The position numbers were made by a program, and so were the translations under genes. From positions 1-64,000 of the forward strand of contig JAGUYK010000037.1 in the NCBI GenBank assembly GCA_020061355.1: a stretch of 64,000 nucleotides of DNA, in the 5' to 3' direction. Position 1 is the stretch's first letter; each line of letters begins with the position of its first letter. The notes under the pieces are model-generated. The model saw only the letters and a program-made list of their open reading frames with translations. It ran no database searches and was not told where the DNA came from. The stretch comes from Ignavibacteriales bacterium. Lineage in GTDB: Bacteria; Bacteroidota; Ignavibacteria; Ignavibacteriales; Melioribacteraceae. This document shows, piece by piece, positions 8,265 through 17,697 of this stretch.

Positions 8265-9119
8265 ATGAGTCAGTTTTTCTTCACAAAATTAAGCGGTGCA
8301 GGGAACGATTTCATCCTTTTTGATATGAAATTAAACCCTGATTTGGGCTTGAATCCGCACTTAATAAGAAAATTTTGTGATAGAAGAAAAGGGATTGGCG
8401 CTGATGGGATCATTGTTTTTAATGATTCAGAACAATTACCTTTTGAGATGATATATTACAACGCCGATGGCTCGACAGGAAGTTTATGCGCTAATGGCGC
8501 AAGATGTTCTTTACAATATGCATTCAGTACCAATAGAATTGGCAGGAGCAGGACCAGATTTAAAGCTAATGGGATGGAATACCAAGGAGAAGTACTAGAA
8601 GACGGTTTAATAAAGTTTTTTTTGAATCCACCTCAAAAATTAAAGGAACGATTCAAAATAAAAGCTGCAGAACAGCTTATAACTGCATCTTTTATTAACA
8701 CTGGTTCTCCGCATGTGGTAATTAAAATATCGGATGTTCTGCAGAATCCTAAAAATCCGGCTTCAAATAATTATTCACTAAACGATTTTCCGGTGAATAA
8801 GGTTGGGAACGAAATCCGATGTTCAAAAGATTTTGAACCTGGTGGTACAAATGTAAATTTTATTGAAATTGTTGAAGGGAAAATAAAAATTCGAACATAT
8901 GAACGCGGTGTTGAGGATGAGACACTCGCATGCGGTACCGGTTCTGTTGGTGCTGCTATTATATCATTTTTACAGGATAAATTAATTCCTCCGCTTAGAA
9001 TTATTCCTAAAAGCGGAGAAGAATTAATTGTTGATTTTAAGTTTGAGGGAAATAAAATAAATGACCTTTCGCTGATTGGTCCGGCAAAAATTGTTTACAA
9101 AGGTGAAATTTTAATTTAA
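8265..9119 (+). CDS. dapF: diaminopimelate epimerase
   Basis: Converts LL- to meso-diaminopimelate in the lysine and peptidoglycan precursor pathway. The 284-residue length is normal. Both catalytic cysteines are present: C75 in SLCANGARC and C223 in ETLACGTGS. The N-terminus KLSGAGNDFI is characteristic. The ATG start has only a weak upstream ribosome-binding site. It is separated by about 157 non-coding bases from the broken racemase and probably starts a new transcription unit with the next small gene. Confidence 0.96.
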   Translation: MSQFFFTKLSGAGNDFILFDMKLNPDLGLNPHLIRKFCDRRKGIGADGIIVFNDSEQLPFEMIYYNADGSTGSLCANGARCSLQYAFSTNRIGRSRTRFKANGMEYQGEVLEDGLIKFFLNPPQKLKERFKIKAAEQLITASFINTGSPHVVIKISDVLQNPKNPASNNYSLNDFPVNKVGNEIRCSKDFEPGGTNVNFIEIVEGKIKIRTYERGVEDETLACGTGSVGAAIISFLQDKLIPPLRIIPKSGEELIVDFKFEGNKINDLSLIGPAKIVYKGEILI

Positions 9120-9131
9120 TTGAGGATATAA

Positions 9132-9434
9132 ATGAGTAAAGTAATTTTTTCAATTCGTTATCATGTCTTTCCTGAAAGAAGACAGGAATACCTGGATGTT
9201 ATCAGAGAGCTAAAGAATTTAGTAAAAGCTGAAGGGTTGGATGGTTATTCAGTTTATGAACAAAAAAACAAACCGAATAATTTTGAAGAAATCTATGTCT
9301 TTAATTCAGAAGAGGCTTTCGAAAATTTTGATGATAATCAGGATGAGAGAATTGATTTGCTAATGACGAAACTTTCCGATATGATAAAAGAGCAATCAAC
9401 CCAATATACAACTTTGCTCGAGGTTAATAACTGA
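9132..9434 (+). CDS. small ferredoxin-like-fold protein (ABM/Dabb-like)
   Basis: 100 residues with alternating strands and helices typical of dimeric alpha/beta-barrel proteins (antibiotic biosynthesis monooxygenase or stress-responsive A/B-barrel families): VIFSIRYHVFPERRQEYLDVI, then a YSVYEQ strand and EEIYVFNSEEAFENF. No active-site histidine or flavin motif is evident, so the family assignment is tentative and the substrate unknown. It follows dapF by 12 bases, with GAGG as ribosome-binding site. Confidence 0.6.
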   Translation: MSKVIFSIRYHVFPERRQEYLDVIRELKNLVKAEGLDGYSVYEQKNKPNNFEEIYVFNSEEAFENFDDNQDERIDLLMTKLSDMIKEQSTQYTTLLEVNN

Positions 9435-9488
9435 AAAGTTATTTAGTAAAGATCAAAATATTATCCCGCCCATGATAACTGGTGTGAA

Positions 9489-10538
9489 ATGTACGAATTA
9501 GTAGGTGCTATTCATATCCATTCTGTCTTTTCCGACGGTTCCGGTGAAATTAAAGAAATAACCGGTTTTGCTAACGAAGCCGGGCTGGATTATATTATTC
9601 TTACCGACCATAATACCTTACGTGCATTACACGAAGGTTATGAGGGCTGGCATGGAAACACTCTTCTTTTAGTCGGTTGCGAAATAAATGACAAAGAGAA
9701 TAAAAACCATTTGCTTGCTTTTGGAGTTAATGAAGCTTATTCAACACGCTTACCTGCTAAAGAATATACAAGATTGGTAAAAGAAAATGGCGGATTAGGA
9801 TTCTTAGCACATCCCCATGAAAATAGAAACTCAATGAAAGAACATCCCCCATATCCCTGGGTAGAATGGGATACTGAGGATTTTACCGGTATTGAAATTT
9901 GGAATCATATGTCAGAATGGATGGAAGGATTAACGGATCAGAATAAATACAACTATTTTATTCATCCGTTAAGGTCTATATCAACTCCTCCTAAAGAAAC
10001 TTTAGACGTATGGGATAAACTTAATCAAAAAAGACGGGTAGTTGGAATCGGTGGTATTGATGCCCACGCACACAAAGTTAATTTGCTTGGATTTTTTGAA
10101 GTTGAAGTCTTTCCTTACAAAGTTTTATTCAAATCAATAAGAACCCATGTTTTCGTCGATAATAAAATCGAAGCTTCATCTGATGGAAATGATTTTGTAA
10201 GAGCAAAAAATCAAGTTTATAATGCTCTTCACCATGGCAGATGTTATATCTCAAATTATTATCATGGTGATGCTACAGGTTTTAGATTTTTTGCAGAAGA
10301 TGGAAAGCAAATCTATCAGATGGGTGATTCAGTCAATTTATCGAACAAAATCAAATTAAGAGTATCCTTGCCCAGTATAAGCGGAACAATTAAACTTTTT
10401 AATAACGGTCATTTAATTGGTGCAATTGATGGATTTGATGCTGAATTTTCAGCTAATGAAAAAGGTGCTTATAGAGTTGAAGTTTATATAAACGATAATG
10501 CCTGGATTTTTTCAAATCATATTAGAATTGGTCTATAA
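9489..10538 (+). CDS. PHP-domain metal-dependent hydrolase
   Basis: 349 residues. The N-terminus IHIHSVFSDGSG (H9, H11, D16), the LTDHNT motif, the AHPHE motif and GIDAHAH are the metal-binding signatures of the PHP superfamily (phosphoesterases and polymerase-associated phosphatases). The C-terminal ~100 residues form a beta-rich extension. The start is ATG after a gap of about 50 bases. The substrate cannot be told. The following gene is a separate transmembrane TPR protein. Confidence 0.82.
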   Translation: MYELVGAIHIHSVFSDGSGEIKEITGFANEAGLDYIILTDHNTLRALHEGYEGWHGNTLLLVGCEINDKENKNHLLAFGVNEAYSTRLPAKEYTRLVKENGGLGFLAHPHENRNSMKEHPPYPWVEWDTEDFTGIEIWNHMSEWMEGLTDQNKYNYFIHPLRSISTPPKETLDVWDKLNQKRRVVGIGGIDAHAHKVNLLGFFEVEVFPYKVLFKSIRTHVFVDNKIEASSDGNDFVRAKNQVYNALHHGRCYISNYYHGDATGFRFFAEDGKQIYQMGDSVNLSNKIKLRVSLPSISGTIKLFNNGHLIGAIDGFDAEFSANEKGAYRVEVYINDNAWIFSNHIRIGL

Positions 10539-10591
10539 TATTTACTAAATTTCGCCCCTAATTTTGGAAGTTAATCTAAAAAGAGGTAAAA

Positions 10592-11281
10592 GTGTTAACA
10601 AAGAAAAAAAGAATATCAAAGAAAGAAATGAAAGAAGATAAACTGGTTACTTCTTATTATAGTGCATATAATTATTTTTTGGAGAACCAGGCAAGGATTT
10701 TAATAGGTTTAGCAGCGGTTGCGTTAGTTATAGTTGCCATAGTTCTTATTTCGAATAAAAGATCAAATGATAATCTTGCTGCAGCTAATCAGCTTGCAAA
10801 AGTAGTTACTCTCTATGAATCCGGTTCGTTTCAGGAAGCAATTGACGGACAGCCGGCATCGAATATTGTGGGTTTGAAAAGTATTGTTGAAAATTACGGC
10901 AGCACTGAAAACGGTGAGACTGCAAAAATTTACCTTGCCAATGCATACACTTTTGTAAATAATTTGGACGAAGCATATAAGTTATATGATGATTATAGTG
11001 GTTCGAACAAACTTTTCAAATCAACTGCTCTTGCAGGGCAAGCATCATATTTTGAATCTAAAAATGAATATAAAAAGGCAGCAGATTTATATAAAAAAGC
11101 CGCTCAAATCTCTGCCGGCAATCCTTCCAATGCAGAATATCTACTAAAGACAGGCATCAACCTAATGAAGCTTGGTAAAAATGAAGAAGCAAAATCTCTT
11201 TTTAAAGAGATTAAGAATGATTACAAGTTTTCACCGGTAGTTCAAGAAATTGACCGTTATTTAATTCAGGTTGAAGGTTAG
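10592..11281 (+). CDS. membrane-anchored TPR protein (YfgM-like)
   Basis: 229 residues: a lysine-rich cytoplasmic N-terminus, one transmembrane segment (about 36-54) and a C-terminal periplasmic domain of TPR repeats (AKIYLANAYTFVNNLDEAYKLY, SKNEYKKAADLYKKAAQ, KLGKNEEAKSLFKEI). This matches the layout of YfgM-type ancillary translocon subunits/TPR_21 proteins; the exact role is inferred. The start is GTG preceded by AAGAGG. It precedes efp by 79 bases. Confidence 0.7.
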   Translation: MLTKKKRISKKEMKEDKLVTSYYSAYNYFLENQARILIGLAAVALVIVAIVLISNKRSNDNLAAANQLAKVVTLYESGSFQEAIDGQPASNIVGLKSIVENYGSTENGETAKIYLANAYTFVNNLDEAYKLYDDYSGSNKLFKSTALAGQASYFESKNEYKKAADLYKKAAQISAGNPSNAEYLLKTGINLMKLGKNEEAKSLFKEIKNDYKFSPVVQEIDRYLIQVEG

Positions 11282-11360
11282 CCGGATTTTTAGGTAAATC
11301 TAATATCTTGATTTTATAGATATGCTGGTTATATTTTCAACAGATTAGGAAAAACAATTA

Positions 11361-11927
11361 ATGGCAGATACCTCAGATTTAAGGAATGGTTTGATAATTA
11401 GATTTAAGGGGGAACCTTTCCTTGTTATAGAATTCCAACATGTTAAGCCAGGTAAAGGCGGCGCTTTTGTTAGAACAGTTATTAAAAACATGAGAACCGG
11501 AAAAGTTCTTGATAATACTTTCCGTTCGGGTGAGTCATTAGATGTTATTCAAATAGAAAGAAGAAAGTATCAATACCTTTTTAAAGACAGTGAATTTTTT
11601 GTTCTGATGGATAATGAAACTTTCGATCAAATTAATGTATCCGAAGATATATTGGGTGAAGGACAGGTATATTTGAAAGAAGGGGATGAAATTCAAATTA
11701 TGTATGATGATAAGGAACAGATTATCTCGGCAGAAATTCCAATGTTTGTAAATCTAAAGGTTGTTGAAACTGAGCCCGGATTCAAAGGTGATACGGCTAC
11801 TAATGTTCTAAAACCTGCAAAACTCGAAACCGGTGCTCAAATAAGTGTGCCTCTTTTTGTTAATGAAGGGGATTTATTAAAGGTGGATACCAGAACAGGC
11901 ATCTACGTCGAACGAGTTAAAAACTAA
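11361..11927 (+). CDS. efp: elongation factor P
   Basis: Relieves ribosome stalling at polyproline. 188 residues with the three-domain length of the family. The loop that reaches the peptidyl-transfer centre reads HVKPGKGGAF, with K32 at the tip (lysine type). The C-terminal signature begins VDTRTG. It lies directly upstream of the acetyl-CoA carboxylase genes accB and accC, an arrangement common in many bacteria. Confidence 0.97.
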   Translation: MADTSDLRNGLIIRFKGEPFLVIEFQHVKPGKGGAFVRTVIKNMRTGKVLDNTFRSGESLDVIQIERRKYQYLFKDSEFFVLMDNETFDQINVSEDILGEGQVYLKEGDEIQIMYDDKEQIISAEIPMFVNLKVVETEPGFKGDTATNVLKPAKLETGAQISVPLFVNEGDLLKVDTRTGIYVERVKN

Positions 11928-11939
11928 AAGCTGAAGAGC

Positions 11940-12416
11940 ATGGATATAAACCTACTTAAAAAGCTCATCAAAATGGTTGAGCAAAGCGAAGTCACCGAGT
12001 TCTCTGTTCAGGAAGGTGATCTTAAAGTAAAGATTTCGAAAAACTCAAAAGGTTCTGCTCATGTAAATCTTCAACCTTCATTTGATTATTCACGTCTGGT
12101 TAATTCCATGGCGGGAAATATTCAACAGACAAATGAAAACCCTCCCAAAGCAGTTCCTGTTGAAGCAAAATCAAACTTGCATGAAATCAAGTCGCCAATT
12201 GTCGGTACTTTCTATCGTGCACCGGCTCCTGATGCGGATCCATATATTCAAGTTGGTGACATCGTATCACCCGGAACAGTACTTTGTATAGTTGAGGCGA
12301 TGAAATTGATGAATGAAATAGAAAGCGATGTTAGCGGGAAAGTCGTTAAAATCCTTGTTGAGAATGCTACTCCGGTTGAATATAATCAACCGCTATTTCT
12401 GATAGAAAGATCTTAG
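11940..12416 (+). CDS. accB: acetyl-CoA carboxylase biotin carboxyl carrier protein
   Basis: 158 residues. Carries biotin for the first committed step of fatty-acid synthesis. The C-terminal biotinyl domain (about 82-156) contains EAMKLMNEI with the biotin-accepting K122; a thumb-like insert ([13 protein letters not shown]) marks the acetyl-CoA carboxylase type. A Pro/Ala/Glu-containing linker separates it from the N-terminal helix. It is 12 bases after efp and 26 before accC. Confidence 0.97.
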   Translation: MDINLLKKLIKMVEQSEVTEFSVQEGDLKVKISKNSKGSAHVNLQPSFDYSRLVNSMAGNIQQTNENPPKAVPVEAKSNLHEIKSPIVGTFYRAPAPDADPYIQVGDIVSPGTVLCIVEAMKLMNEIESDVSGKVVKILVENATPVEYNQPLFLIERS

Positions 12417-12442
12417 TGATATCAAACTTTTGAGAGGAAATT

Positions 12443-13783
12443 TTGTTCAAAAAAATTCTTATTGCCAATCGGGGCGAGATAGCACTTAGAATTATAAGAA
12501 CCTGCAAAGAGATGGGTATTAAAACTGTTGCAGTCTATTCCGAAGTTGACCGCGATTCACTTCACGTTGTATTTGCTGATGAGGCAGTTTGTATAGGTCC
12601 CGCAAAAAGTTCCGACAGTTATTTGAAAATTCCAAGTATTATATCCGCGGCAACAATTACGGGCGCTGATGCAATCCATCCCGGTTATGGATTTCTGGCA
12701 GAGAATGCAGACTTCAGCGAAATCTGTACTGAATCTAACATTAAATTTATAGGTCCGTCTCCGGATTCAATTCGTAAAATGGGTGATAAATCCTTTGCCA
12801 AAGATACAATGAGATCAGTTGGTGTCCCTGTTGTGCCGGGTAGCGTTGGTGTTATAAATTCTACAGAAGAGGCAAAAAAAATCGCTAGTGAGGTGGGTTA
12901 TCCGGTTATGTTGAAAGCATCAGCAGGCGGTGGCGGTAAGGGTATGCGTATAGTCTGGGAAGAGAGTGAACTTGAAAAGTTATTTCAAACAGCATCAAAT
13001 GAAGCTGAGGCTGCTTTTGGTGTACCGGATCTGTATCTCGAAAAGTTTATTGAAAATCCGCGTCATGTTGAAATACAAATCATTGGTGATCAATTTGGTA
13101 ATGTTTATCACTATGGTGAACGTGATTGTACAATTCAAAGAAGGCATCAAAAATTAATTGAAGAATCTCCATCCCCGGTCGCTAATACTGATTTAAGAAA
13201 TAGAATGGGGGATGCTGCTTTATTAGGAGCTAGAACAGTAAATTATGAAGGTGCCGGAACAATAGAATTCCTGGTTGATAAGCATCTAAATTTTTATTTC
13301 ATTGAAATGAATACAAGAATTCAGGTTGAACATCCGGTAACCGAGATGGTTCAGAATCTGGATTTAATTAAACAGCAAATTCTTGTAGCAGCAGGTGAGA
13401 AAATTGAAAATTTACCTCAAGAACCTCGCGGACATGCAATTGAGTTTAGAATAAATGCCGAGGATCCCGATAATAATTTCAGACCATCTCCCGGTAGAAT
13501 CGAATATTTACATTACCCCGGTGGATTTGGTGTCAGGGTTGATTCACATGCGTATAATGATTATGTAATTCCTCCCAATTATGATTCTCTTATTGCAAAA
13601 ATAATTGTCTGGGGTACTGATAGAATGCACGCAATTGCCCGTTCCAAACGTGCATTTGAAGAATTTACTATTGAAGGAATTAAAACAACTATTCCTTTTC
13701 ATAAAAAAGTTCTTGATCACCCCAAATTTATTGAAGGTGATTTCGACACGTCATTCATAGACCAACATATAAATAAATTGTAG
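12443..13783 (+). CDS. accC: acetyl-CoA carboxylase biotin carboxylase subunit
   Basis: 446 residues, the standard length of free-standing biotin carboxylase. ATP-dependent carboxylation of biotin on AccB. The N-terminal [17 protein letters not shown] motif, the glycine-rich ATP-grasp loop [12 protein letters not shown], the [14 protein letters not shown] catalytic segment and a C-terminal biotin-carboxylase domain are intact. The start is TTG, preceded by GAGAGG. It forms an operon with accB and gcvH. Confidence 0.98.
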   Translation: MFKKILIANRGEIALRIIRTCKEMGIKTVAVYSEVDRDSLHVVFADEAVCIGPAKSSDSYLKIPSIISAATITGADAIHPGYGFLAENADFSEICTESNIKFIGPSPDSIRKMGDKSFAKDTMRSVGVPVVPGSVGVINSTEEAKKIASEVGYPVMLKASAGGGGKGMRIVWEESELEKLFQTASNEAEAAFGVPDLYLEKFIENPRHVEIQIIGDQFGNVYHYGERDCTIQRRHQKLIEESPSPVANTDLRNRMGDAALLGARTVNYEGAGTIEFLVDKHLNFYFIEMNTRIQVEHPVTEMVQNLDLIKQQILVAAGEKIENLPQEPRGHAIEFRINAEDPDNNFRPSPGRIEYLHYPGGFGVRVDSHAYNDYVIPPNYDSLIAKIIVWGTDRMHAIARSKRAFEEFTIEGIKTTIPFHKKVLDHPKFIEGDFDTSFIDQHINKL

Positions 13784-13791
13784 AGGGAAAA

Positions 13792-14172
13792 ATGAACGTT
13801 CCAGCAAATTTGAAGTACACCAAAGATCATGAATGGATTAAAGTTGAAGGTAATATCGGGACAATTGGTATAACAGATTTTGCACAGGGTGAATTAGGCG
13901 ATATCGTTTATATCGATATCAATCCCGATCTTTCCGAAATTACTTCGGGGGAATCATTCGGTACAATTGAAGCCGTTAAGACCGTAAGTGATATGTATGC
14001 CCCTGTTGATGGTAAAGTTATTGAACTGAATAAAAATTTAAATGATAATCCACAAGTTGTCAATTCCGATCCTTATGGAGGAGGATGGATTGTCAAAATT
14101 GAAATATCAAATGCTGTCCAGTTAGAAAACCTTTTAACTCCGGAAGCTTACCAGACCCAGCTTGGACAATAA
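13792..14172 (+). CDS. gcvH: glycine cleavage system H protein
   Basis: 126 residues. Lipoyl carrier of the glycine cleavage system, here with the lipoylation lysine K63 in GTIEAVKTVSDMYAP. It begins 8 bases after accC, preceded by AGAGGG, and is followed by a terminator hairpin. Having a lipoyl carrier directly behind the biotin carrier genes suggests co-expression of cofactor-carrying proteins. No gcvT or gcvP is nearby, so a second role in lipoate supply is possible but not shown. Confidence 0.95.
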   Translation: MNVPANLKYTKDHEWIKVEGNIGTIGITDFAQGELGDIVYIDINPDLSEITSGESFGTIEAVKTVSDMYAPVDGKVIELNKNLNDNPQVVNSDPYGGGWIVKIEISNAVQLENLLTPEAYQTQLGQ

Positions 14173-14192
14173 TAATTAACTTAAATATCACA

Positions 14193-14225
14193 GCAAAACT
14201 CTAAAGGGGTTTTGCTTTTTATTTT
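14193..14225 (+). terminator. intrinsic terminator after gcvH
   Basis: Stem GCAAAACTC / GGGTTTTGC (9 pairs, one G-T) with a 5-base loop at 14193-14215, then TTTTT at 14216-14220 and further T. It ends about 20 bases before the guaA ATG and overlaps an in-frame TTG (14212) that would otherwise extend guaA. Confidence 0.8.
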
Positions 14226-14244
14226 AAATTCATCTTTTGTAAAA

Positions 14245-15786
14245 ATGACACATACCCAAAAAATTCTGATTCTTGATTTCGGTTCTCAATACACGCAGTT
14301 AATTGCCCGCAGAGTGCGCGAAAGTAAAGTCTATTCTGAAATTCATTCTCACAATTACCCAATTGAAAAAATAAAAGACGAAAAACCATCTGGAATAATT
14401 CTATCCGGTGGACCAATGAGCGTTTATGACCAGGATGCACCTGACATTGCAAAAGAGATTTTCGAACTTGGTATTCCGGTTCTTGGTCTTTGTTATGGTT
14501 TGCAATTAATTGCCCTTCATCATTCCGGAAAAGTTGAACCCGCAAAAAACCGGGAATACGGCAAAGCCCATTTAAATATTTTAGAGAACGATTTTCTATT
14601 GAATACAGTTGATGATAATTCGGTAGTATGGATGAGTCATGGTGACTATATAACAATGTTACCGCAGGGATTCAGAGTTACGGCAAAAACAGAAAATTCG
14701 CCAATTTGTGCAATATCAGATCCTGATAAAAAAATCTATGGATTGCAGTTTCATCCCGAAGTTGTTCATACTGAACAGGGGGTGAAAATAATCAACAACT
14801 TTTTGTTCAAGATTTGTAAATGCCAAGCCGACTGGACCTCGGAAAACTTTATAAATACAGCAATCGAAGAAGTAAAATCAAAAGTTCGCAGCAAGAAAGC
14901 AATATGTGCGCTTAGTGGTGGTGTTGATTCATCCGTAGCAGCAGTCCTTATGCATAAAGCACTCGGTGATAATTTGGTCTGTATACATGTCGATACAGGA
15001 TTGATGCGGAAGAATGAAAGTGAAAAGATAATTAAAATGTTTAGTGAAAATTTTAACTTGCAAATCATTCATGTTGATGCAACAGATTTATTTTTAACCA
15101 GATTATCGGGGATTTCTGACCCGGAGAAAAAAAGAAAAATAATCGGTAATTCATTTATTGATGTATTTGAAAAAGAAGCAAAAAAAATTGAGGATGCAGA
15201 ATTTTTAATACAAGGGACACTTTATCCCGATGTGATTGAATCTGTTTCAGTTAAAGGAGCATCCTCGACTATTAAGACTCATCATAATGTCGGTGGACTT
15301 CCGGAAAAGATGAACTTAAAACTGATAGAACCATTCAGGGAATTATTCAAAGATGAAGTTCGTTCAATCGGTTTTGAACTTGGATTGCCTGTTCAATTCA
15401 TAAAACGCCATCCGTTTCCGGGTCCTGGTCTGGCAGTTAGAGTATTAGGAGAGATTACCAGAGAACGCCTTGATATTCTCCGTGATGCAGATGAAATATT
15501 TATAACCGAACTTCACAATGCGAACATATATGATAAAATCTGGCAGGCATTTTCGGTTTTACTTCCTGTTCAATCGGTAGGTGTAATGGGAGATGCAAGG
15601 ACCTACGAAAATGTATTGGCACTGCGGGCTGTAACTTCCACAGACGGAATGACAGCCGATTGGTTTCATTTTGAACATTCATTCCTAGAATACGTATCAA
15701 ATAAGATTACCCGTTCGGTTAGGGGAATTAATAGAGTTGTTTATGATATTAGTTCTAAACCGCCCTCCACAATTGAATGGGAATAA
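14245..15786 (+). CDS. guaA: GMP synthase (glutamine-hydrolysing)
   Basis: Converts XMP to GMP. 513 residues from the ATG at 14245. The N-terminal class I glutamine amidotransferase has GLCYGLQ with catalytic C83 and the FHPEV triad motif. The ATP-pyrophosphatase domain has LSGGVDSSV, and the C-terminal dimerisation domain ends KPPSTIEWE. The upstream TTG at 14212 lies in the terminator hairpin of gcvH and is rejected as a start. No strong ribosome-binding site precedes the ATG. Confidence 0.97.
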   Translation: MTHTQKILILDFGSQYTQLIARRVRESKVYSEIHSHNYPIEKIKDEKPSGIILSGGPMSVYDQDAPDIAKEIFELGIPVLGLCYGLQLIALHHSGKVEPAKNREYGKAHLNILENDFLLNTVDDNSVVWMSHGDYITMLPQGFRVTAKTENSPICAISDPDKKIYGLQFHPEVVHTEQGVKIINNFLFKICKCQADWTSENFINTAIEEVKSKVRSKKAICALSGGVDSSVAAVLMHKALGDNLVCIHVDTGLMRKNESEKIIKMFSENFNLQIIHVDATDLFLTRLSGISDPEKKRKIIGNSFIDVFEKEAKKIEDAEFLIQGTLYPDVIESVSVKGASSTIKTHHNVGGLPEKMNLKLIEPFRELFKDEVRSIGFELGLPVQFIKRHPFPGPGLAVRVLGEITRERLDILRDADEIFITELHNANIYDKIWQAFSVLLPVQSVGVMGDARTYENVLALRAVTSTDGMTADWFHFEHSFLEYVSNKITRSVRGINRVVYDISSKPPSTIEWE

Positions 15787-15809
15787 AAAATAACTAATAG
15801 GAGGTTTCT

Positions 15810-16490
15810 ATTTCAAAAGTAAAAGAACTTCCCATTGATGATCGTCCGCGCGAAAAATTAATATTACGCGGCCCACAAAGTCTCTCTAATGCCGAGCTAA
15901 TTGCAATTCTCCTAAGAACTGGCACAAAGGGTAAAAATGTAATTGAGATTGCTCGTGATCTTATTAAACGATATGGAAGTTTAAACCTGCTGGCTACTCA
16001 AAATGTTGATTCCTTAAAAACTAATTTGGGGATAAAGAAAGATAAGGCAGTTACAATAGCGGCTGCTTTTGAATTAAGCAGAAGAGCAGCTTCCGAGGAG
16101 AAATGGTATTCTAATGAAAAAATTAGTTCTCCATCAGACATTGCCGAAATCTTTATTCCTTTATTAAGGGATGAGCTAAAAGAAGTATTTATTGTGGTTT
16201 GCCTTAACTCTGCAAATAAAATAATTAAATATGAAAAGATTTCTATTGGTAATTTGAACTCAAGTGTAGTACAACCAAGAGAAGTATTTAAAACCGCAAT
16301 AGAAAACAACTCTGCAAACATTATTCTTATCCATAATCATCCAAGCGGCAATCCTGAACCAAGTAATGAGGATATTAGTTTGACCAGAAAAATGGTAGAG
16401 GCTGGTAAACTAATGGAAATTCAGGTGTTCGATCATTTAATTATTGCCGGGAACAATTTTACCAGTCTGGTTGAAAAAAGGATAATTTAA
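15810..16490 (+). CDS. radC: RadC/JAB-domain protein with apparent ATT start
   Basis: 226 residues. An N-terminal helix-hairpin-helix-like part (KVKELPIDDRPREKLI, LSNAELIAILLRTGT) is followed by a JAMM/MPN(+)-like domain with LIHNHPSGNPEPSNED (metal-binding histidines and aspartate). The family N-terminus is complete only if translation begins at ATT (15810), 5 bases after a perfect AGGAGG (15799-15804). An in-frame stop at 15798 excludes anything further upstream, and the first ordinary start (TTG 16026) would remove about a third of the protein. The molecular role of RadC is unsettled; DNA repair is historical. Confidence 0.9.
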   Translation: MSKVKELPIDDRPREKLILRGPQSLSNAELIAILLRTGTKGKNVIEIARDLIKRYGSLNLLATQNVDSLKTNLGIKKDKAVTIAAAFELSRRAASEEKWYSNEKISSPSDIAEIFIPLLRDELKEVFIVVCLNSANKIIKYEKISIGNLNSSVVQPREVFKTAIENNSANIILIHNHPSGNPEPSNEDISLTRKMVEAGKLMEIQVFDHLIIAGNNFTSLVEKRII

Positions 16491-16595
16491 TACAAAATTC
16501 ATAGAATTTAATACGAATTTTAATCCATTTAGGAAAAAAATTATTATATTTAGCAACAATAAATCAAAATCACAGAATCATAAAGGAGGTAGCTA

Positions 16596-16871
16596 ATGAC
16601 AAAAGTAAAGAGAATGCTGAGCTCCGGGCTTGTTATTGCTTTATTTATAGGCATGCTTGGTGTCACAGGTTGTAGTGGCATTTCCAAAGAGCAAGTAGCA
16701 GAATTGGAAGCACTACGTTCCGAAGTTAAAGCTTTGGAAAAAGAAGTAAATTCTTTGAAGAGTGAAAAAGCCGCTCTTGAAAGAGATATTGCAGAAAAAA
16801 ATGCAAAATTAGATGAATGTGCAAAGCTAAAAGCAGAAACCAAAAAGAATCTTGAAAAAATGGGAATGTAA
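16596..16871 (+). CDS. small coiled-coil lipoprotein
   Basis: 91 residues with a lipoprotein signal peptide ending VTGC (C26). The mature part is almost entirely one charged coiled coil (QVAELEALRSEVKALEKEV...), like an Lpp-type or SlyB-less spacer lipoprotein. It has a strong AAAGGAGGT ribosome-binding site. It sits just upstream of a LysM protein with a similar coiled coil, so the two may act together at the cell wall; this is inferred. Confidence 0.8.
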   Translation: MTKVKRMLSSGLVIALFIGMLGVTGCSGISKEQVAELEALRSEVKALEKEVNSLKSEKAALERDIAEKNAKLDECAKLKAETKKNLEKMGM

Positions 16872-16902
16872 TTAAAACCTTTTTAATCCAAAGGAGGAAA
16901 TA

Positions 16903-17607
16903 ATGAAAGTTTACAAATATTTATATGCAATCACTTTGGTTCTGCTTCTTTCGGTAACTGCTATTGCTCAAGATTATAGAACCGAAGATATGACCAAAGA
17001 AGAATGGCAGAAAGAAATTAATCGTTTGACTGAAAGTAAAGCTGCTCTTACTTCAGAACTTAATACACTCAAGACTGAAATTGCCGGATTGAAGTCAACA
17101 AAAGATAAGATGCAATCATATGATGATTGTATTAATGAACTTTATGCATTGGTTGGTGCATCTAAGGCTGATGTTGATAATTTCAGAAATCAGCTGAATG
17201 ACCTTACTAAAAAGATTGATAACCGTGAAGTTCCAAAAGCAGACCGTCAGGCAGAACTTGATGCTATGAAGAAAAATAAAGTCTCAGCTCTTCCGGAATT
17301 TTTTGATAAAGTTCATAACCAGCTTCAAAGAAAATTAGATGCATGGGAAGAAGCTCCTAAGGAAATAAACTATACTGTAGTTAGAGGAGATCATCTCTGG
17401 GGTATTGCAAAAAAGAAAGAACATTATGATAATCCCTTTGCTTGGCCTATGATTTACAGAGCCAATAGAGACCAAATTAAAAATCCTGATCTAATCTATC
17501 CAAAGCAATTATTTAAGATACCAAACCTTACAGAAGAAGAAATGTCTAAATACGATAAGATTAGAAGAAATTATAAACCGGCTCCACCGACTCAAACAGC
17601 TAATTAG
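16903..17607 (+). CDS. exported coiled-coil LysM-domain protein
   Basis: 234 residues with a signal peptide (ending AIAQ), a coiled coil (about 30-130) and a C-terminal LysM domain (YTVVRGDHLWGIAKKKEHYDNPF ... NPDLIYPKQLFKIP). LysM binds peptidoglycan N-acetylglucosamine. No catalytic domain is present, so it may be a wall-binding scaffold. It follows the coiled-coil lipoprotein by about 30 bases with AAAGGAGG upstream, and a terminator lies downstream. Confidence 0.87.
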   Translation: MKVYKYLYAITLVLLLSVTAIAQDYRTEDMTKEEWQKEINRLTESKAALTSELNTLKTEIAGLKSTKDKMQSYDDCINELYALVGASKADVDNFRNQLNDLTKKIDNREVPKADRQAELDAMKKNKVSALPEFFDKVHNQLQRKLDAWEEAPKEINYTVVRGDHLWGIAKKKEHYDNPFAWPMIYRANRDQIKNPDLIYPKQLFKIPNLTEEEMSKYDKIRRNYKPAPPTQTAN

Positions 17608-17653
17608 TCTGGCTTGAAAGAAGTCGTAAAGGTGTTTAGTTTTTAACATATAA

Positions 17654-17686
17654 AGCCCTTTTCATACCTTGGAAAGGGCTTTTTTT
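17654..17686 (+). terminator. intrinsic terminator between the LysM gene and phoH
   Basis: Stem AGCCCTTT / AAAGGGCT with a central interruption (17654-17680), followed by a run of T (17681-17686). It ends only 3 bases before the AGGAGG of phoH at 17690. Confidence 0.8.
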
Positions 17687-17697
17687 GTCAGGAGGTC

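Noticed and set aside
14212-14244. Extended guaA start at TTG 14212
   Set aside because: It lies within the gcvH terminator hairpin and has no ribosome-binding site; ATG 14245 fits the family N-terminus.
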